The notes: generated from the sequence alone by a model not told the origin. A stretch of DNA of 64,000 nucleotides from Tragulus kanchil (GCA_022376925.1 JAIOJX010000032.1:203666939-203730938); one strand, 5' to 3'; positions 10,671 through 60,358 are shown, counted from the stretch's first letter. Made by a program: numbers and translations.

Positions 10671-10817
10671 GCTGGGCCAGCAGCAGCCCAGCCCTGCCTC
10701 TCCCCACCTACTCACTGGTGATTTTTATTTTTTAATCATTTTTTTTCTTTTCTTTTCCATCCTCTCTTCTCATTCTCCTTCAGGGCAAGGCAAGGATTTT
10801 GATTTGGGGATCCAGCC

Positions 10818-10841
10818 ATGGTCCTTCTGCTCCTTCTTTAA
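10818..10841 (+). other. TGFB3: Seven-codon leucine-rich uORF in TGFB3 leader
   Basis: ATG at 10818 opens MVLLLLL and ends at TAA. It lies in a block of leader sequence that looks strongly conserved with human. No role is known to me. Confidence 0.45.
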
Positions 10842-11260
10842 AATACCCACTTTCTCCCCATCGCCAAGCGGCGTTTGGCAATATCAGATATCCGCTCTAT
10901 TTATTTTTACCTAAGGAAAAACTCCAGCTCCCTTCCCACTCCCAGCTGCCTTGCCACCCCTCCCAGCCCTCTGCTTGCCCTCCACCTGGCCTGCTAGAAG
11001 TCAGAGCCCAGCAGAACCTGTTTAGACACATGGAGAAGAAACCCAGAGCTTCACGGCACACAGTCGGCTTCTTCGTGCTCAGGGTTGCCAGCGCTTCCTG
11101 GAAGTCCTGAAGCTCTCGCAGTGCAGTGAGTTCATGCACCTTCTTGCCAAGCCTCAGTCTTTGGGATCTAGGGAGGCCGCCTGGTTTTCCTCCCTCCTTC
11201 TGCACGACTGCCGGGGTCTCCTCCTCGCCAGGCCTTGCAGCCTTTCTCCCCGGCTCCCGC

Positions 11261-48495
<37,235 letters not shown>

Positions 48496-49551
48496 GGCCT
48501 GACTGCCACAGGGAGAGAGGAGGGATTGCCACTGCCTGCCTGCCTGCTCCTCAGCAAACACAGCAGCAGCAACGGACCTCACCTTGAGGCCTGGAGCCCA
48601 CGACCTCCGGCTCCAGGCAGATGGCTGAGACGGGGGTTCCCTTTTGGAACATTTCTTTCTCTTGCTGGCTCTGAGAATCACTGTAGTAAGGAAAGTGTGG
48701 GTTTGGTTAGGGGAAGGTTGATTTCTTCAGAAGACATGGGTTTTCTGTGTCAGAGGTGGTGGGGATGGAGGAAGAGGGATGGAAAGTCGATGCACTGCAG
48801 GGTCGCGGGATTCGGGACACCCTGTGGGGAGGTGGGGCAGAGAACGGCCTGGACAGGGCCAGACTGGAAGACACTTGGAGCTGAGGTCAGATTCCTCATC
48901 CATCACTGCTCCGTGTCTGCTCGAGGGGGGTCTGGACTACATCACACAAGGCAAGCATTTTTCTTTAGGCAGGTTCCCAAGACAAAGTCCCAGAATTGTA
49001 TCTCCTACTTACCTGGGATTAAGGACAAATCTGGTAGTTTTGCAAAATTTCCCCTAGACGTCAATCAGCATCAAGGGTCATTCTGGGGAGAAAATCCAGG
49101 TAATGTAGTTCCCAGGCCATCAACTATATTGGGCCCAATGGATATGCAGAACTTGCAAGTAGAGGGTGGGAACTGACCCTCTCTGGTCTGCTCCTTGGGT
49201 TCCTCCTCTCGCCTTCTTCCTCGACCATTATTTCTCCTTGGACATTTGGATAGACACCTTCCAGGTCTGGAGTTTGGGTCTCTTCAGCCTTGGGGCATTA
49301 TGGGCTTCTCCTCCTGACCCCCCGAGACCCTGTGCTCATCTGGTGTTCCTGGAAGCAGGTGCTACAACGTGTGAGGCACGCAGGGAAGTTGCACACGTGC
49401 CACATGATGACTTGGCCCCAGACTCATAGACTGAGGTATAAAGACAAATACAAATATTACTCTCAAAACCTTTGTATAAATTTTTGGGGAATCTTGGATC
49501 ATTTCATCTTCTGGAAGATTGTTTCTAAACAATAAAAGTTTTCTTCTAAGG
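48496..49551 (+). other. TGFB3: TGFB3 3' untranslated region
   Basis: The UTR is about 1.05 kb, similar to human in length. The end ('acaaatattactctcaaaacc' to 'cttctaaggtg') closely resembles the human mRNA end as I recall it. Open frames in it are incidental. Confidence 0.8.
49531..49536 (+). terminator. TGFB3: TGFB3 polyadenylation signal AATAAA
   Basis: A canonical AATAAA sits about 15-20 bases before the expected cleavage site near 49551, followed by a GT-rich 'gtgtgagtctgactc' element. A second copy at 50646-50651 comes from duplication 17. Confidence 0.8.
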
Positions 49552-49769
49552 TGTGAGTCTGACTCATTAAGTATCCTTAATTGCCCTCTTCTTAATTCCA
49601 TGTCCACATCGAAGGAGGTAACCGGAATCTGGGGCCAAAGATCTCAGACACTGAGACACTGCGCTCTGTCTTAGCCAAGGGAGCCTGTGGGTCTGGAGAA
49701 GAGATGCAGCATGCCCAGCTCTTCAGCCATGGCTACAGTCAGCCCAAATTTCAGAGTGTACTCTCTGAT

Positions 49770-49912
49770 GGCAGTCCTTCTTAACTTCCTGTGGGCATAA
49801 GAATCACCCAAGTGCCTATTTAAAAAGTACAATTTCAGGCTGCAGCTTTATCAATGTCTTTAGGACTAGGGTAGGTGCAGCCTACCTAGAAACAGTATTT
49901 TGAGAAGCAGTG
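49770..49912 (+). mobile_element. MER5-type hAT remnant
   Basis: 'gcataagaatcacccaagtgcctatttaaaaagtac...gagaagcagtgcc' fits the MER5/Charlie pattern. The copy at 50885-51027 is from duplication 17. Family and strand uncertain. Confidence 0.4.
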
Positions 49913-50006
49913 CCTTCTACCTGATACTGTTGGTCCTTGAGGCTTAACTGAGAAGAGAGAAATAATCTTACAGGCCCTAGAATATCGCACTCTCCCAAAC
50001 CCTGCT

Positions 50007-50117
50007 TTTTTTTGGCCTTACCGTGGCATGTGGGATCTTAGTTCCCCAACCAGGGAGCAGACTGAAGCCTCTGCGTGGAAGCACAGAGTCTTAACCACTG
50101 AACGACCAGGGAAGCTC
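50007..50117 (-). mobile_element. CHR-type SINE (reverse, short)
   Basis: 'ttttttggccttaccgtggcatgtgggatcttagttcc' to 'aacgaccagggaagctcc' is a truncated reverse element. The copy at 51122-51232 is from duplication 17. Confidence 0.78.
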
Positions 50118-51640
50118 CAAACCCTTTTTATCCAACCTCATCAGACATCACTGGAACATTGGCCTCTGGGTTCATCCTAATGAACTGAGGCCATGAGCAG
50201 TGTTTCTTGAAGGATCCCAAAGAAAACCACTCCATTGTGATTTCAAATTTTCTAATGCTAGGGCTCTGTTCTTATCTTAGCTGGTACAAATATGAGCAGG
50301 GGTCTGAAGCTCAGTCTCTCCATTCCACATATCACTTACAGGCACTAAAGACACCTAAACCATTCTTTGCCTATCTTTTAAAATATATGCCCTTTACGGG
50401 AGAGGGTAAAGAGGACTCTGGTATGGACAGAGGATCATATGATTTGCTCAGTTTATCACTAAGAGAAGTCCAGCACCAGTACTAAGGACACTGAAGTGAA
50501 TGAAGGAAGAGATCTCGAGTCTGCTCTGATCAGCAAATTGACTCTGCGAGGTATAAAGACAAATACAAATATTACTCTCAAAACCTTTGTATAAATTTTT
50601 GGGGAATCTTGGATCATTTCATCTTCTGGAAGATTGTTTCTAAACAATAAAAGTTTTCTTCTAAGGTGTGAGTCTGACTCATTAAGTATCCTTAATTGCC
50701 CTCTTCTTAATTCCATGTCCACATCGAAGGAGGTAACCGGAATCTGGGGCCAAAGATCTCAGACACTGAGACACTGCGCTCTGTCTTAGCCAAGGGAGCC
50801 TGTGGGTCTGGAGAAGAGATGCAGCATGCCCAGCTCTTCAGCCATGGCTACAGTCAGCCCAAATTTCAGAGTGTACTCTCTGATGGCAGTCCTTCTTAAC
50901 TTCCTGTGGGCATAAGAATCACCCAAGTGCCTATTTAAAAAGTACAATTTCAGGCTGCAGCTTTATCAATGTCTTTAGGACTAGGGTAGGTGCAGCCTAC
51001 CTAGAAACAGTATTTTGAGAAGCAGTGCCTTCTACCTGATACTGTTGGTCCTTGAGGCTTAACTGAGAAGAGAGAAATAATCTTACAGGCCCTAGAATAT
51101 CGCACTCTCCCAAACCCTGCTTTTTTTTGGCCTTACCGTGGCATGTGGGATCTTAGTTCCCCAACCAGGGAGCAGACTGAAGCCTCTGCGTGGAAGCACA
51201 GAGTCTTAACCACTGAACGACCAGGGAAGCTCCAAACCCTTTTTATCCAACCTCATCAGACATCACTGGAACATTGGCCTCTGGGTTCATCCTAATGAAC
51301 TGAGGCCATGAGCAGTGTTTCTTGAAGGATCCCAAAGAAAACCACTCCATTGTGATTTCAAATTTTCTAATGCTAGGGCTCTGTTCTTATCTTAGCTGGT
51401 ACAAATATGAGCAGGGGTCTGAAGCTCAGTCTCTCCATTCCACATATCACTTACAGGCACTAAAGACACCTAAACCATTCTTTGCCCATCTTTTAAAATA
51501 TATGCCCTTTACGGGAGAGGGTAAAGAGGACTCTGGTATGGACAGAGGATCATATGATTTGCTCAGTTTATCACTAAGAGAAGTCCAGCACCAGTACTAA
51601 GGACACTGAAGTGAATGAAGGAAGAGATCTCGAGTCTGCT

Positions 51641-52100
51641 CTGACACCTGATCAGCACATGGGGTTGCAGTAAGAAATTAGCCTGAGGCGTCAATTCTGA
51701 TAGTTACCTAGGGCAGTTCCAAACACTCTAGTAGTTGGTCTAAAAGTTCTTTTACGGGGCTCATACCCTCTTACATGCTCTTTTACAAGAACCATATGAT
51801 AAGTCTCCTCAAATACCTTATTTCCCAATGCTACACATCAGCAGGGGACTCTGGGGGCATCTGTCTACTAACCAATTCACAACCAAATTAGCAAAACAGT
51901 TAAGATGGTCCTCAGACTACTAACCGCAAGTCTCTGGAACAACGGGAATGCATTCTCTCTCTTCTCCTGCAATGGACAGACTTCCTCCCTCAAGAGCAGA
52001 GAGAAGGCCTCTGTTGCTCAAGTCTTCATCCACCAAGAAGCCGACAAGAGACCCTCCTCCCTCTGCCTTTCTGGGCATCCTGTTTTTAGGATTTTGGTGC
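51641..52100. other. Single-copy intergenic DNA, no gene seen
   Basis: This is unique sequence downstream of TGFB3. It could hold the 3' UTR of a reverse-strand gene ending here, as synteny with TTLL5 predicts, but I find no clear reverse-strand AATAAA. Confidence 0.35.
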
Positions 52101-52455
52101 TGAATCAATAGCACCTTGCTGTGGAAACCACAGATGCTGGATTCTCCCCCAGTGACTTCCCACGGCAGCAAAGGCAACCTTTAGAGGCTCGCAGCCACCC
52201 TCCAACCTTTGCTCCAGTGGAAGCCAGAGAAAAAGACCTAGGCTGGAAGAGGAAGCATGAAGCAGAGGTTAAGCAGGAAGGAACCACGGGGCTGATGCAC
52301 TGTCGAGGCAAACACGGTACGACTGGGTACATGTGCCACTGGAAGACCCCTCTGCTGTGGTCTGAGAATGGAGACATTTGCACGGACCAGTCTCCCAGGT
52401 GCTGGAACCACCCCCGGGGAAGAGCCTGAACCCACCATCTGTTGAAACCAAAGGT
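52101..52455 (-). other. Splice-flanked open segment; candidate TTLL5 terminal exon
   Basis: On the reverse strand a pyrimidine-rich 'cttacctttggtttcaacag' forms a good acceptor at about 52442, and all three frames stay open for at least 55 codons. On the forward strand the same bases give a strong donor 'ccaaag|gtaagg' at 52453. Gene order in human places the 3' end of TTLL5, tail-to-tail with TGFB3, close to this point. I could not match the translations to TTLL5 from memory, so the identity and even the strand remain open. Confidence 0.22.
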
Positions 52456-53452
52456 AAGGACAAAACATCTCTTTAGAGCTCACACATTTTAACTGATATT
52501 TAAAAAATTGTCCAGCAATGAAATAAAATGAGAAGTTGGTCCCATTTCTGTCTTATCTGTGAATACTGATTGTTGGGAAATTAGTGAATGGGAAAAAAAA
52601 AGAAAATAAAAATAGACTTACTGTATTAATTTTAGAAACCAGTAATTCCAAAGGGCGCTTTTGCCATGGCTCACGTGGTCAGTGGCACACTGACTTGTCT
52701 TTATGCTCCGGGAAACTTGTGATGTAAACTCCCTCTTTCCCCCAAACCCTCTGGAAAGGGAAGAACAACATTGGTAGATAATATTGTTGGGATTTTAGGC
52801 TTGTAGGAGGTAAAGCTTAATACTGCAACCTGGAAAAGAAGAGGAAGCGAAATGCAAATAGCCAAAGAGCCTCTTTTATCTCATCTCTGTGTAGTAGCAG
52901 GAGAGGGTCAGAGAAGACCTAAGCAGGTGGGGGAGGGGTGAAGGGGGAAAAGATACACGTGTGCTTGGATGGGGTATTTATCGCATCTGCTGAAGATGCC
53001 CACTGCCGAGTTCCGCCAAAACCCAGCTGACACGTTTCCCTGTCGTCTCTGGAAAAGTCTGGATTGGCAGCTAGGCAAAAGTCTACTGCCACTTCTGCTG
53101 GAAGGCATTGGGGAATGAAGCAGCAAAAAAATACTCTGGATCCCTCGCAGCGCTGGTGAATGCTTCGGTGGAGTCAGGCACCCAGGAGTAGTGGGACAGT
53201 GACCTTGCTCCTCCTCCGCGGGTCTGAGCCTCATCTTTTACTGTGAGTGGAATCTGGAAAAGAGGAAGTAACCACTGAGTGTCTAGCTTGAGCCCATGGG
53301 GTTGCTCTATGGCAGTGTTTACATAAGTTAGCGTTACTAAAGAATAAAGAAGTAAAATAAAAAATAATAATAATAAAAAAAGAATACAGTAGTTGTGGCC
53401 CAAATAAATGAAGGTCACTTTGAAGCAGAAAGCCATTAATTTTAAAAAAAAT
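52456..53452. other. Single-copy DNA without recognised genes
   Basis: Unique sequence; a short TAA-rich low-complexity run lies at 53352-53382. If TTLL5 continues here this would be intron. No exon was recognised. Confidence 0.4.
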
Positions 53453-53453
53453 T

Positions 53454-53712
53454 TTTGGCCTTTTTTATTGGTTTATTTATTTATTTATTTTCATCCATCT
53501 TTATTCCTTGGCCTGTGTGGACCTCCCATTGCAATGGCCTCTCTTGCTGCTGAGCACTAGCTCTGGGCGCATGCGCTCCAGAGTGCTGGCTCCTAACTGG
53601 ACACACTGGTCCAGTCGCTCTGTGGCATGGGGGATCTTCTGGGGCCAGGAATCGAACCAGCACCCCTTGCTCTGCAAGGCAGACTCTACCCACTGGACCA
53701 CCAGGGAAGCCT
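53454..53712 (-). mobile_element. CHR/ART2-type SINE (reverse)
   Basis: A TTTA-rich tail, then 'catccatctttattccttggcctgtgtgg', 'gctctgggcgcatgcgctccagag' and 'tggaccaccagggaagcc'. A full-length reverse element. Confidence 0.88.
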
Positions 53713-53817
53713 TATTTATTTAACTTTTTCTTTTAAAAAAAAACTTTTATTTTACTTTTAACTTTTACAGAGTTTTGTTGTCTACAGATATGTATGTTCT
53801 CAGATTAATTTAACTTT

Positions 53818-53990
53818 TAAAATTGATTTTTAACTGGAAGATAACTGCTTTACAGTGTTGTGCTGGTTTCTGCCGTACAACAATGTGAATTGGCCATAAG
53901 TATACCTCTGTCCCCTCCCTCAGGAACCTCCCTACTGCCCTCCACCCTGTCCCATCTTTCTAGGTTGTTGCGGAGCACTGGGTTGAGCTG
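53818..53990 (-). mobile_element. L1 LINE 3' fragment
   Basis: 'gaagataactgctttacagtgttgtgctggtttctgccgtac' is characteristic of the bovid L1 3' region. It is diverged and truncated. Confidence 0.55.
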
Positions 53991-54343
53991 TTTTTAACTA
54001 CTTGTGTTGGAAACACTCTAAAACACTCCCACTTGGCTGCTGCTGCTTTTTTGTGTAGTCCTCTTAGTTTCTCCTGGTCCCCTGCAAGAACATTTCATCC
54101 CTTTTTCTTCTTAAATAAAACATGCTAAGTGAGTTACCCTTTTCAGAGTCAGAATTATCAGCATTCAATATTGAACTGCATGGGAAAACTATTGTACGTA
54201 TGCTCCAGTTTGTCTAAATCTTCCTTCTGTTTGGGGTTATCAGATAACACTTAGCCCTGTACCTCCTGCCCTACCTCAGAAATACACACCTACACTCCTC
54301 CATTCCATTTAATAAAAGGAACATTACCACGAACTCAAAGCCC

Positions 54344-54552
54344 CTGTGTGTGCATGCTACGTTGTGTCTGTCTGTGACCGTATGGACTGTAGCCCGCCAG
54401 CTGCAGGCTCCTCAGTCTATGGGGTTCTCCACACAAGACCACTGGAGTGGGTAGCGATTCCTTCTTCTGGGGGAATCTCCCTGACTCAGGGGTCCCATGT
54501 GTCTTACATCTGCATTGGCAAGTAGGTTCTTGACCATGACCTGGGAAGCCCC
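54344..54552 (-). mobile_element. Bov-tA2 SINE (reverse)
   Basis: 'ctgtgaccgtatggactgtagcccgcc' to 'cttgaccatgacctgggaagcccc', with a small insertion near 'ccagctgcagg'. Confidence 0.82.
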
Positions 54553-54650
54553 AAATCCTCTGTGAGGCTCTCCTTATTCTTTCCCATTCCCACTATCTTG
54601 AACCTTGGGTTTATCTTTCCCTTGTTTGCTTTTTTGAAAAACCAGATTCA

Positions 54651-54892
54651 GGGGTTTCTCTGGTAGTCCAGTGAGTAAAGAGTCCACCTTGCAGTGCAAG
54701 GGGCACCGGTTCAATCCTTGGCCCGAGGACCAGTGTGTCCAATTACAGGCCAGTGCTCTACAGCACAAGCACCCAGAGCCGGTGCTCTGCAACGAGAGAG
54801 GCCACTGCGATGGGAGGCCCACACAGGCTGAAGAATAAAGATGGATGAAAATAAACAAGTAAAAAACAATAAAAAGAGGCCAAAATTAAAGA
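54651..54892 (+). mobile_element. CHR/ART2-type SINE (forward)
   Basis: 'gggtttctctggtagtccagtgag' head, 'aaggggcaccggttcaatccttgg' B-box region and an A-rich tail at 54840-54892. An internal deletion removes the 'gatcccac...gagcggctg' part. Confidence 0.85.
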
Positions 54893-54959
54893 ACCCCCCC
54901 CCCCAAAAAAAAACCAAGTTTATTTACCACACATCCTAAACATTCTACTTTAGCTTTAT

Positions 54960-55412
54960 GTAGCTTTGAGTTTTAAAAAGTCATTTTGTTGTGTGACTGT
55001 TCTCACATGTGATCTCAGCACACAACTGGAAGAACTTCCTTAGATAGATACTTGGGGGTGGAATTGCTGGGTCATAAATACTTGCATCCTCGACTCTCTA
55101 AAAATAATGCCAGATTATTTTTGAAAGCAGTGTACCAATTCATTCCCCCTCTGATCGGGTTTGAGCTTCCCCCAACCCCTGACCTCCTCTACACATGAAG
55201 TGGTACTGCCTGAGTATAAAACTTTTGTGAATCAAGTGAGGATATGATGGTATCCTACTGTGGTTTTAATTAGCATCTGTCTGATTAGGAAGGAGGCTAA
55301 GCATCTTTTCAAGTTTATCTAGCATTACATATACATATTTTTATTCTACAAAATGCCTGGACACGCCTTTTGCATATTTCCTATTGAGCTGTTGCTTCTT
55401 AATGCTTTTTCT
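54960..55412 (-). mobile_element. L1 LINE fragment (reverse)
   Basis: 'ggaattgctgggtcat', 'ccagattatttttgaaagcagtgtacc' and 'tcctactgtggttttaattagcat' are the usual order of an L1 3' region read on its reverse strand. Duplicate at 56190-56638. Confidence 0.7.
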
Positions 55413-55673
55413 CCCTTTTTTTGGCTACTTCTATTGATCTTTCAATTGTTTATCTCTGTTCTTTGGCCTTTGTGGGCCTCCCATCACAGTAGCCTCTCTC
55501 GTCGCAGAGCACCGGCTCTGGGCACATGAGCTCCAGAGCCCTGGCTTGGTAGTTGGACACATCAGTCCAGCCGCTCTGTGGCATGTGGGATCTTCCCAGG
55601 CCAGGGACTGAACTGGCACCCCTTGCACTGCAAGGCGGTGTCCTTAGCCACTGGACCACCAGGGAAGCCCCTT
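55413..55673 (-). mobile_element. CHR/ART2-type SINE (reverse) inside L1
   Basis: It runs from a TTTT-rich tail through 'ctctgttctttggcctttgtgggcc' to 'ggaccaccagggaagcccc' and interrupts the L1 sequence. Duplicate at 56638-56897. Confidence 0.88.
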
Positions 55674-58600
55674 AATGTTTTTAAACAGCTTTATTGGGAT
55701 ATAATTCCATACCATTCAATTTATCCAGTTAATGTGTGAAATTCAGTGACTTATAGTATATTATGAGTGCATGCATCACCACAATCAAGTCTAGAACATT
55801 TTCATTGAAAGGAAATGACAACCCACATCTCTAAGCCATCACCCCCATACATCTCATCCCCTAGCCTGAGGCAACCTTTAATCTACTTTCTACCTCTGTA
55901 GATTCGCCTATCCTGTTGTTGCTGTTCAGTTGCTAAGTTGTGTTTGACTCTTTGCAAACCCATGGACTGCAGCACTCCAGGCTTTTCTGTCTATTATTAT
56001 CTGTCTAATATTGCTTATTCTGGACATGACATACTAAGTGGAATCATATTATATGTAGTCCTTCATGTCTGGCTTCTTTCACTTACTACAATGTTTTCAA
56101 GGTCTTTCACACTGCAGAACATACCAGTATTCTTTATTCCTTTTAATGGATGCAGAACATTTCCATAAACATTCTACTTTAGCTTTATGTAGCTTTGAGT
56201 TTTAAAAAGTCATTTTGTTGTGTGACTGTTCTCACATGTGATCTCAGCACACAACTGGAAGAACTTCCTTAGATAGATACTTGGGGGTGGAATTGCTGGG
56301 TCATAAATACTTGCATCCTCGACTCTCTAAAAATAATGCCAGATTATTTTTGAAAGCAGTGTACCAATTCTTCCCCCTCTGATCGGGTTTGAGCTTCCCC
56401 CAACCCCTGACCTCCTCTACACATGAAGTGGTACTGCCTGAGTATAAAACTTTTGTGAATCAAGTGAGGATATGATGGTATCCTACTGTGGTTTTAATTA
56501 GCATCTGTCTGATTAGGAAGGAGGCTAAGCATCTTTTCAAGTTTATCTAGCATTACATATACATATTTTTATTCTACAAAATGCCTGGACACGCCTTTTG
56601 CATATTTCCTATTGAGCTGTTGCTTCTTAATGCTTTTCTCCCTTTTTGGCTACTTCTATTGATCTTTCAATTGTTTATCTCTGTTCTTTGGCCTTTGTGG
56701 GCCTCCCATCACAGTAGCCTCTCTCGTCGCAGAGCACCGGCTCTGGGCACATGAGCTCCAGAGCCCTGGCTTGGTAGTTGGACACATCAGTCCAGCCGCT
56801 CTGTGGCATGTGGGATCTTCCCAGGCCAGGGACTGAACTGGCACCCCTTGCACTGCAAGGCGGTGTCCTTAGCCACTGGACCACCAGGGAAGCCCCTTAA
56901 TGTTTTTAAACAGCTTTATTGGGATATAATTCCATACCATTCAATTTATCCAGTTAATGTGTGAAATTCAGTGACTTATAGTATATTATGAGTGCATGCA
57001 TCACCACAATCAAGTCTAGAACATTTTCATTGAAAGGAAATGACAACCCACATCTCTAAGCCATCACCCCCATACATCTCATCCCCTAGCCTGAGGCAAC
57101 CTTTAATCTACTTTCTACCTCTGTAGATTCGCCTATCCTGTTGTTGCTGTTCAGTTGCTAAGTTGTGTTTGACTCTTTGCAAACCCATGGACTGCAGCAC
57201 TCCAGGCTTTTCTGTCTATTATTATCTGTCTAATATTGCTTATTCTGGACATGACATACTAAGTGGAATCATATTATATGTAGTCCTTCATGTCTGGCTT
57301 CTTTCACTTACTACAATGTTTTCAAGGTCTTTCACACTGCAGAACATACCAGTATTCTTTATTCCTTTTAATGGATGAGTAATATTCTATTGTATATATA
57401 TGCTATATTTATTCACTCATTAGTTAATAGATATTTGGGCTGTTTCCACCTCTTGGATATTATTAATACTGCTGCTATAAACATTCACCTGCAAGTTTTT
57501 GTTTGGAGATATGTCTTCATTTAGGTTACGTACATGAGAGCAGAATTGCTGGGTTATATTGGTGATTCTATGTTTAATGGTTTGAGGACCTGCCAAATTG
57601 TTTTCCAAAGTAGGTACACCATTTTGCATTTCCACAGCAGAGTATAAAGCTCCCAATTTCTCCACATCCTCATCCGCACTTATTATTGTCTTGTCTGGAT
57701 ATTGCCATCCTGGGGGGTATGAAGTGGTATTCTGCTGTGATTCTGATTTGCATTTCCTTAGTACCTAATATTGCTGAGGCTGTTTTCATATGCTAATTGG
57801 TACTAATTATCTTCTGTGGAGAAATGTCTTGTTCAGATCCTTTGCTCATTATTCATTATCTTTCTGATTAATGAATTGTAAGACTTCTATACATATTCTA
57901 GATATAAGTCCCTTATTAAATAAATAATTTGCAAATATTTTCTCCCATTCTGTAGGTTGTCATTTCATTTTGATGATGTCCTCTGAAGCACAAAATTTAA
58001 ACATTTTGATGATGTTCAATTTGTCTAATTTTTCTTCTGTTGCTTATGCTTTAGATGTCATATTTTAAAAACTACTTATTGATTTGTAAAGTTCTTTCCT
58101 TAACACATGGACACTAATTTTTATGAAGGTATGTTACAAATACCCTCAACTGAGTTTGTGACTTGTTTCTTCTATCTCTAGAACATTTTCATTGAAAGGA
58201 AATGACAACCCACATCTCTAAGCCATCACCCCCATACATCTCATCCCCTAGCCTGAGGCAACCTTTAATCTACTTTCTACCTCTGTAGATTCGCCTATCC
58301 TGTTGTTGCTGTTCAGTTGCTAAGTTGTGTTTGACTCTTTGCAAACCCATGGACTGCAGCACTCCAGGCTTTTCTGTCTATTATTATCTGTCTAATATTG
58401 CTTATTCTGGACATGACATACTAAGTGGAATCATATTATATGTAGTCCTTCATGTCTGGCTTCTTTCACTTACTACAATGTTTTCAAGGTCTTTCACACT
58501 GCAGAACATACCAGTATTCTTTATTCCTTTTAATGGATGAGTAATATTCTATTGTATATATATGCTATATTTATTCACTCATTAGTTAATAGATATTTGG

Positions 58601-59400
58601 GCTGTTTCCACCTCTTGGATATTATTAATACTGCTGCTATAAACATTCACCTGCAAGTTTTTGTTTGGAGATATGTCTTCATTTAGGTTACGTACATGAG
58701 AGCAGAATTGCTGGGTTATATTGGTGATTCTATGTTTAATGGTTTGAGGACCTGCCAAATTGTTTTCCAAAGTAGGTACACCATTTTGCATTTCCACAGC
58801 AGAGTATAAAGCTCCCAATTTCTCCACATCCTCATCCGCACTTATTATTGTCTTGTCTGGATATTGCCATCCTGGGGGGTATGAAGTGGTATTCTGCTGT
58901 GATTCTGATTTGCATTTCCTTAGTACCTAATATTGCTGAGGCTGTTTTCATATGCTAATTGGTACTAATTATCTTCTGTGGAGAAATGTCTTGTTCAGAT
59001 CCTTTGCTCATTATTCATTATCTTTCTGATTAATGAATTGTAAGACTTCTATACATATTCTAGATATAAGTCCCTTATTAAATAAATAATTTGCAAATAT
59101 TTTCTCCCATTCTGTAGGTTGTCATTTCATTTTGATGATGTCCTCTGAAGCACAAAATTTAAACATTTTGATGATGTTCAATTTGTCTAATTTTTCTTCT
59201 GTTGCTTATGCTTTAGATGTCATATTTTAAAAACTACTTATTGATTTGTAAAGTTCTTTCCTTAACACATGGACACTAATTTTTATGAAGGTATGTTACA
59301 AATACCCTCAACTGAGTTTGTGACTTGTTTCTTCTATCTCTTTAGGGTATCTTTTTTTTCTGAGGTTGTTTCATGATTTATTAATTTGTAAGTAAAATCC
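55674..59400 (-). mobile_element. L1 LINE 3' region (reverse), expanded by duplications
   Basis: 'tttattgggatataattccatac', 'atgagtaatattctattgtatatat', 'ttgctgctataaac', 'tttgcatttccttagtacc' and 'tctgtaggttgtcatttcattttg' follow the order of mammalian L1 antisense sequence. A short BovB/Bov-tA fragment ('ctgttcagttgctaagttgtg') interrupts it at 55915-55990. No intact ORF remains. Confidence 0.75.
57015..59342 (+). repeat. Tandem duplication 19 (1162 bp, junction near 58176)
   Basis: Positions 57015-58176 recur at 58177-59342, joined within 'tctctagaacatt'. The left 360 bases also belong to duplication 18 and so occur three times (55790, 57015 and 58177). Confidence 0.93.
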
Positions 59401-59432
59401 TATTCTGAGCTAAAAATTAGATTGCATTTAGC

Positions 59433-59519
59433 TCCGGAAGATGGTGAAGGATAGGGAAGCCTGGCATACTGCAGCCCATGGGGTCATAAAGAGCTGGACA
59501 CAACTGAGCAACTGAACAA
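59433..59519 (+). mobile_element. BovB/Bov-tA 3' fragment
   Basis: 'gaagatggtgaaggatagggaagcctggc' to 'gctggacacaactgagcaactgaac' is the forward 3' end shared by BovB and Bov-A elements. Confidence 0.75.
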
Positions 59520-60090
59520 AAAGTACACATTTAACCAGGTGACCTTTCCAGAAAAGGACTTTGTTGTAAATGTTGAAACTTCCAGAAAATCCAGGGCAGT
59601 CACCATAAAAATGGATGGTTTCTTTTAACAACATTTTAAAATAAAAAATTTCAAACAGACACACAAACTTGCATAGTATAAGACACCTTCCTGTTCCCAA
59701 CCACTAGCTTTGACAATCATCAGTGTCATATGATTCTTGTTTCATCTCCCTCTCCAAGTTCGTCTCCCTTGGAATACTTCAAAGAAAATCCAAGATAACG
59801 CATCATTTCATCCATAGATACTTTAGCATTATTTTGAGTAGATATGGACTTAATGATAAAAGGGAAACAAAACAACCCCCCACAACATATTTATGGTGTC
59901 TTAGATGTTCTTAGTTTGAACAAAGTCAAAGTGATCATTTAGTTCACACTTTGGGGATGTAATTTAAGAAAACTTTCCCTTACATTAGGGTCATAACATA
60001 CTGTCTTTTAATGTCTTATAAAATACGGACACTTTTGTCTTTTATATTTAAGTTTTATATCCAAACTAAAATTGTGTAGAGTATGAAGCA
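59520..60090. other. Repeat-derived intergenic DNA, no gene seen
   Basis: AT-rich sequence between a BovB tail and a SINE. Probably diverged L1 but I cannot place it with confidence. No coding signals. Confidence 0.4.
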
Positions 60091-60092
60091 CA

Positions 60093-60358
60093 GACTTACT
60101 TTCTTTTTTTTTTTTGATTTTTTTGTTTATTTCTTTTCATCCATCTTTATTCTTCAGCCTATGTGGGCCACCCATTGCAGTGGCCTCTCTCATTGTGGAG
60201 CACCAGCTCTGGGCGCATCTGCTCCAGAGCACCGACTCGTAACTGGACACACCAGTCCAGCCGCTCCACAGCATATGGGATCTTCACATGCCAGGGATCG
60301 AACCAGTGCCCCCTGCACTGCAAGGCGGACTCTCTACCCACTGGGTCACCAGAGAAGC
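60093..60358 (-). mobile_element. CHR/ART2-type SINE (reverse)
   Basis: A poly-T tail, 'catccatctttattcttcagcctatgtggg' body and 'tgggtcaccagagaagcac' head. A full-length reverse element. Confidence 0.87.

Larger units (their letters stand above)
10131..11260 (+). other. TGFB3: TGFB3 5' untranslated region
   Basis: The leader is about 1.13 kb, as long as the human one, and closely resembles it: the GAGAGG-rich start, a pyrimidine tract at 10340-10400, and the conserved block 10535-11100. It holds several upstream ATGs. A long, uORF-bearing, translation-repressing leader is established for TGFB3. The start of this UTR is inferred from the TATA box. Its last 220 bases are duplicated at 12124-12343. 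Confidence 0.75.
49433..51640 (+). repeat. Tandem duplication 17 with the TGFB3 polyadenylation site (1115 bp, junction near 50547)
   Basis: Positions 49433-50547 recur at 50548-51640. The join region 'atcagcaaattgactctgc' at the end of copy one is divergent. The unit begins in the last 120 bases of the 3' UTR. Confidence 0.93.
54937..57380 (+). repeat. Tandem duplication 18 (about 1229 bp, junction near 56165)
   Basis: Positions 54937-56165 recur at 56166-57380, with small losses in homopolymers in the second copy (offset 1225 by 56.7 kb). The join is 'aatggatg|cagaacatttccat' against 'aatggatg|agtaatattc'. Confidence 0.93.
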
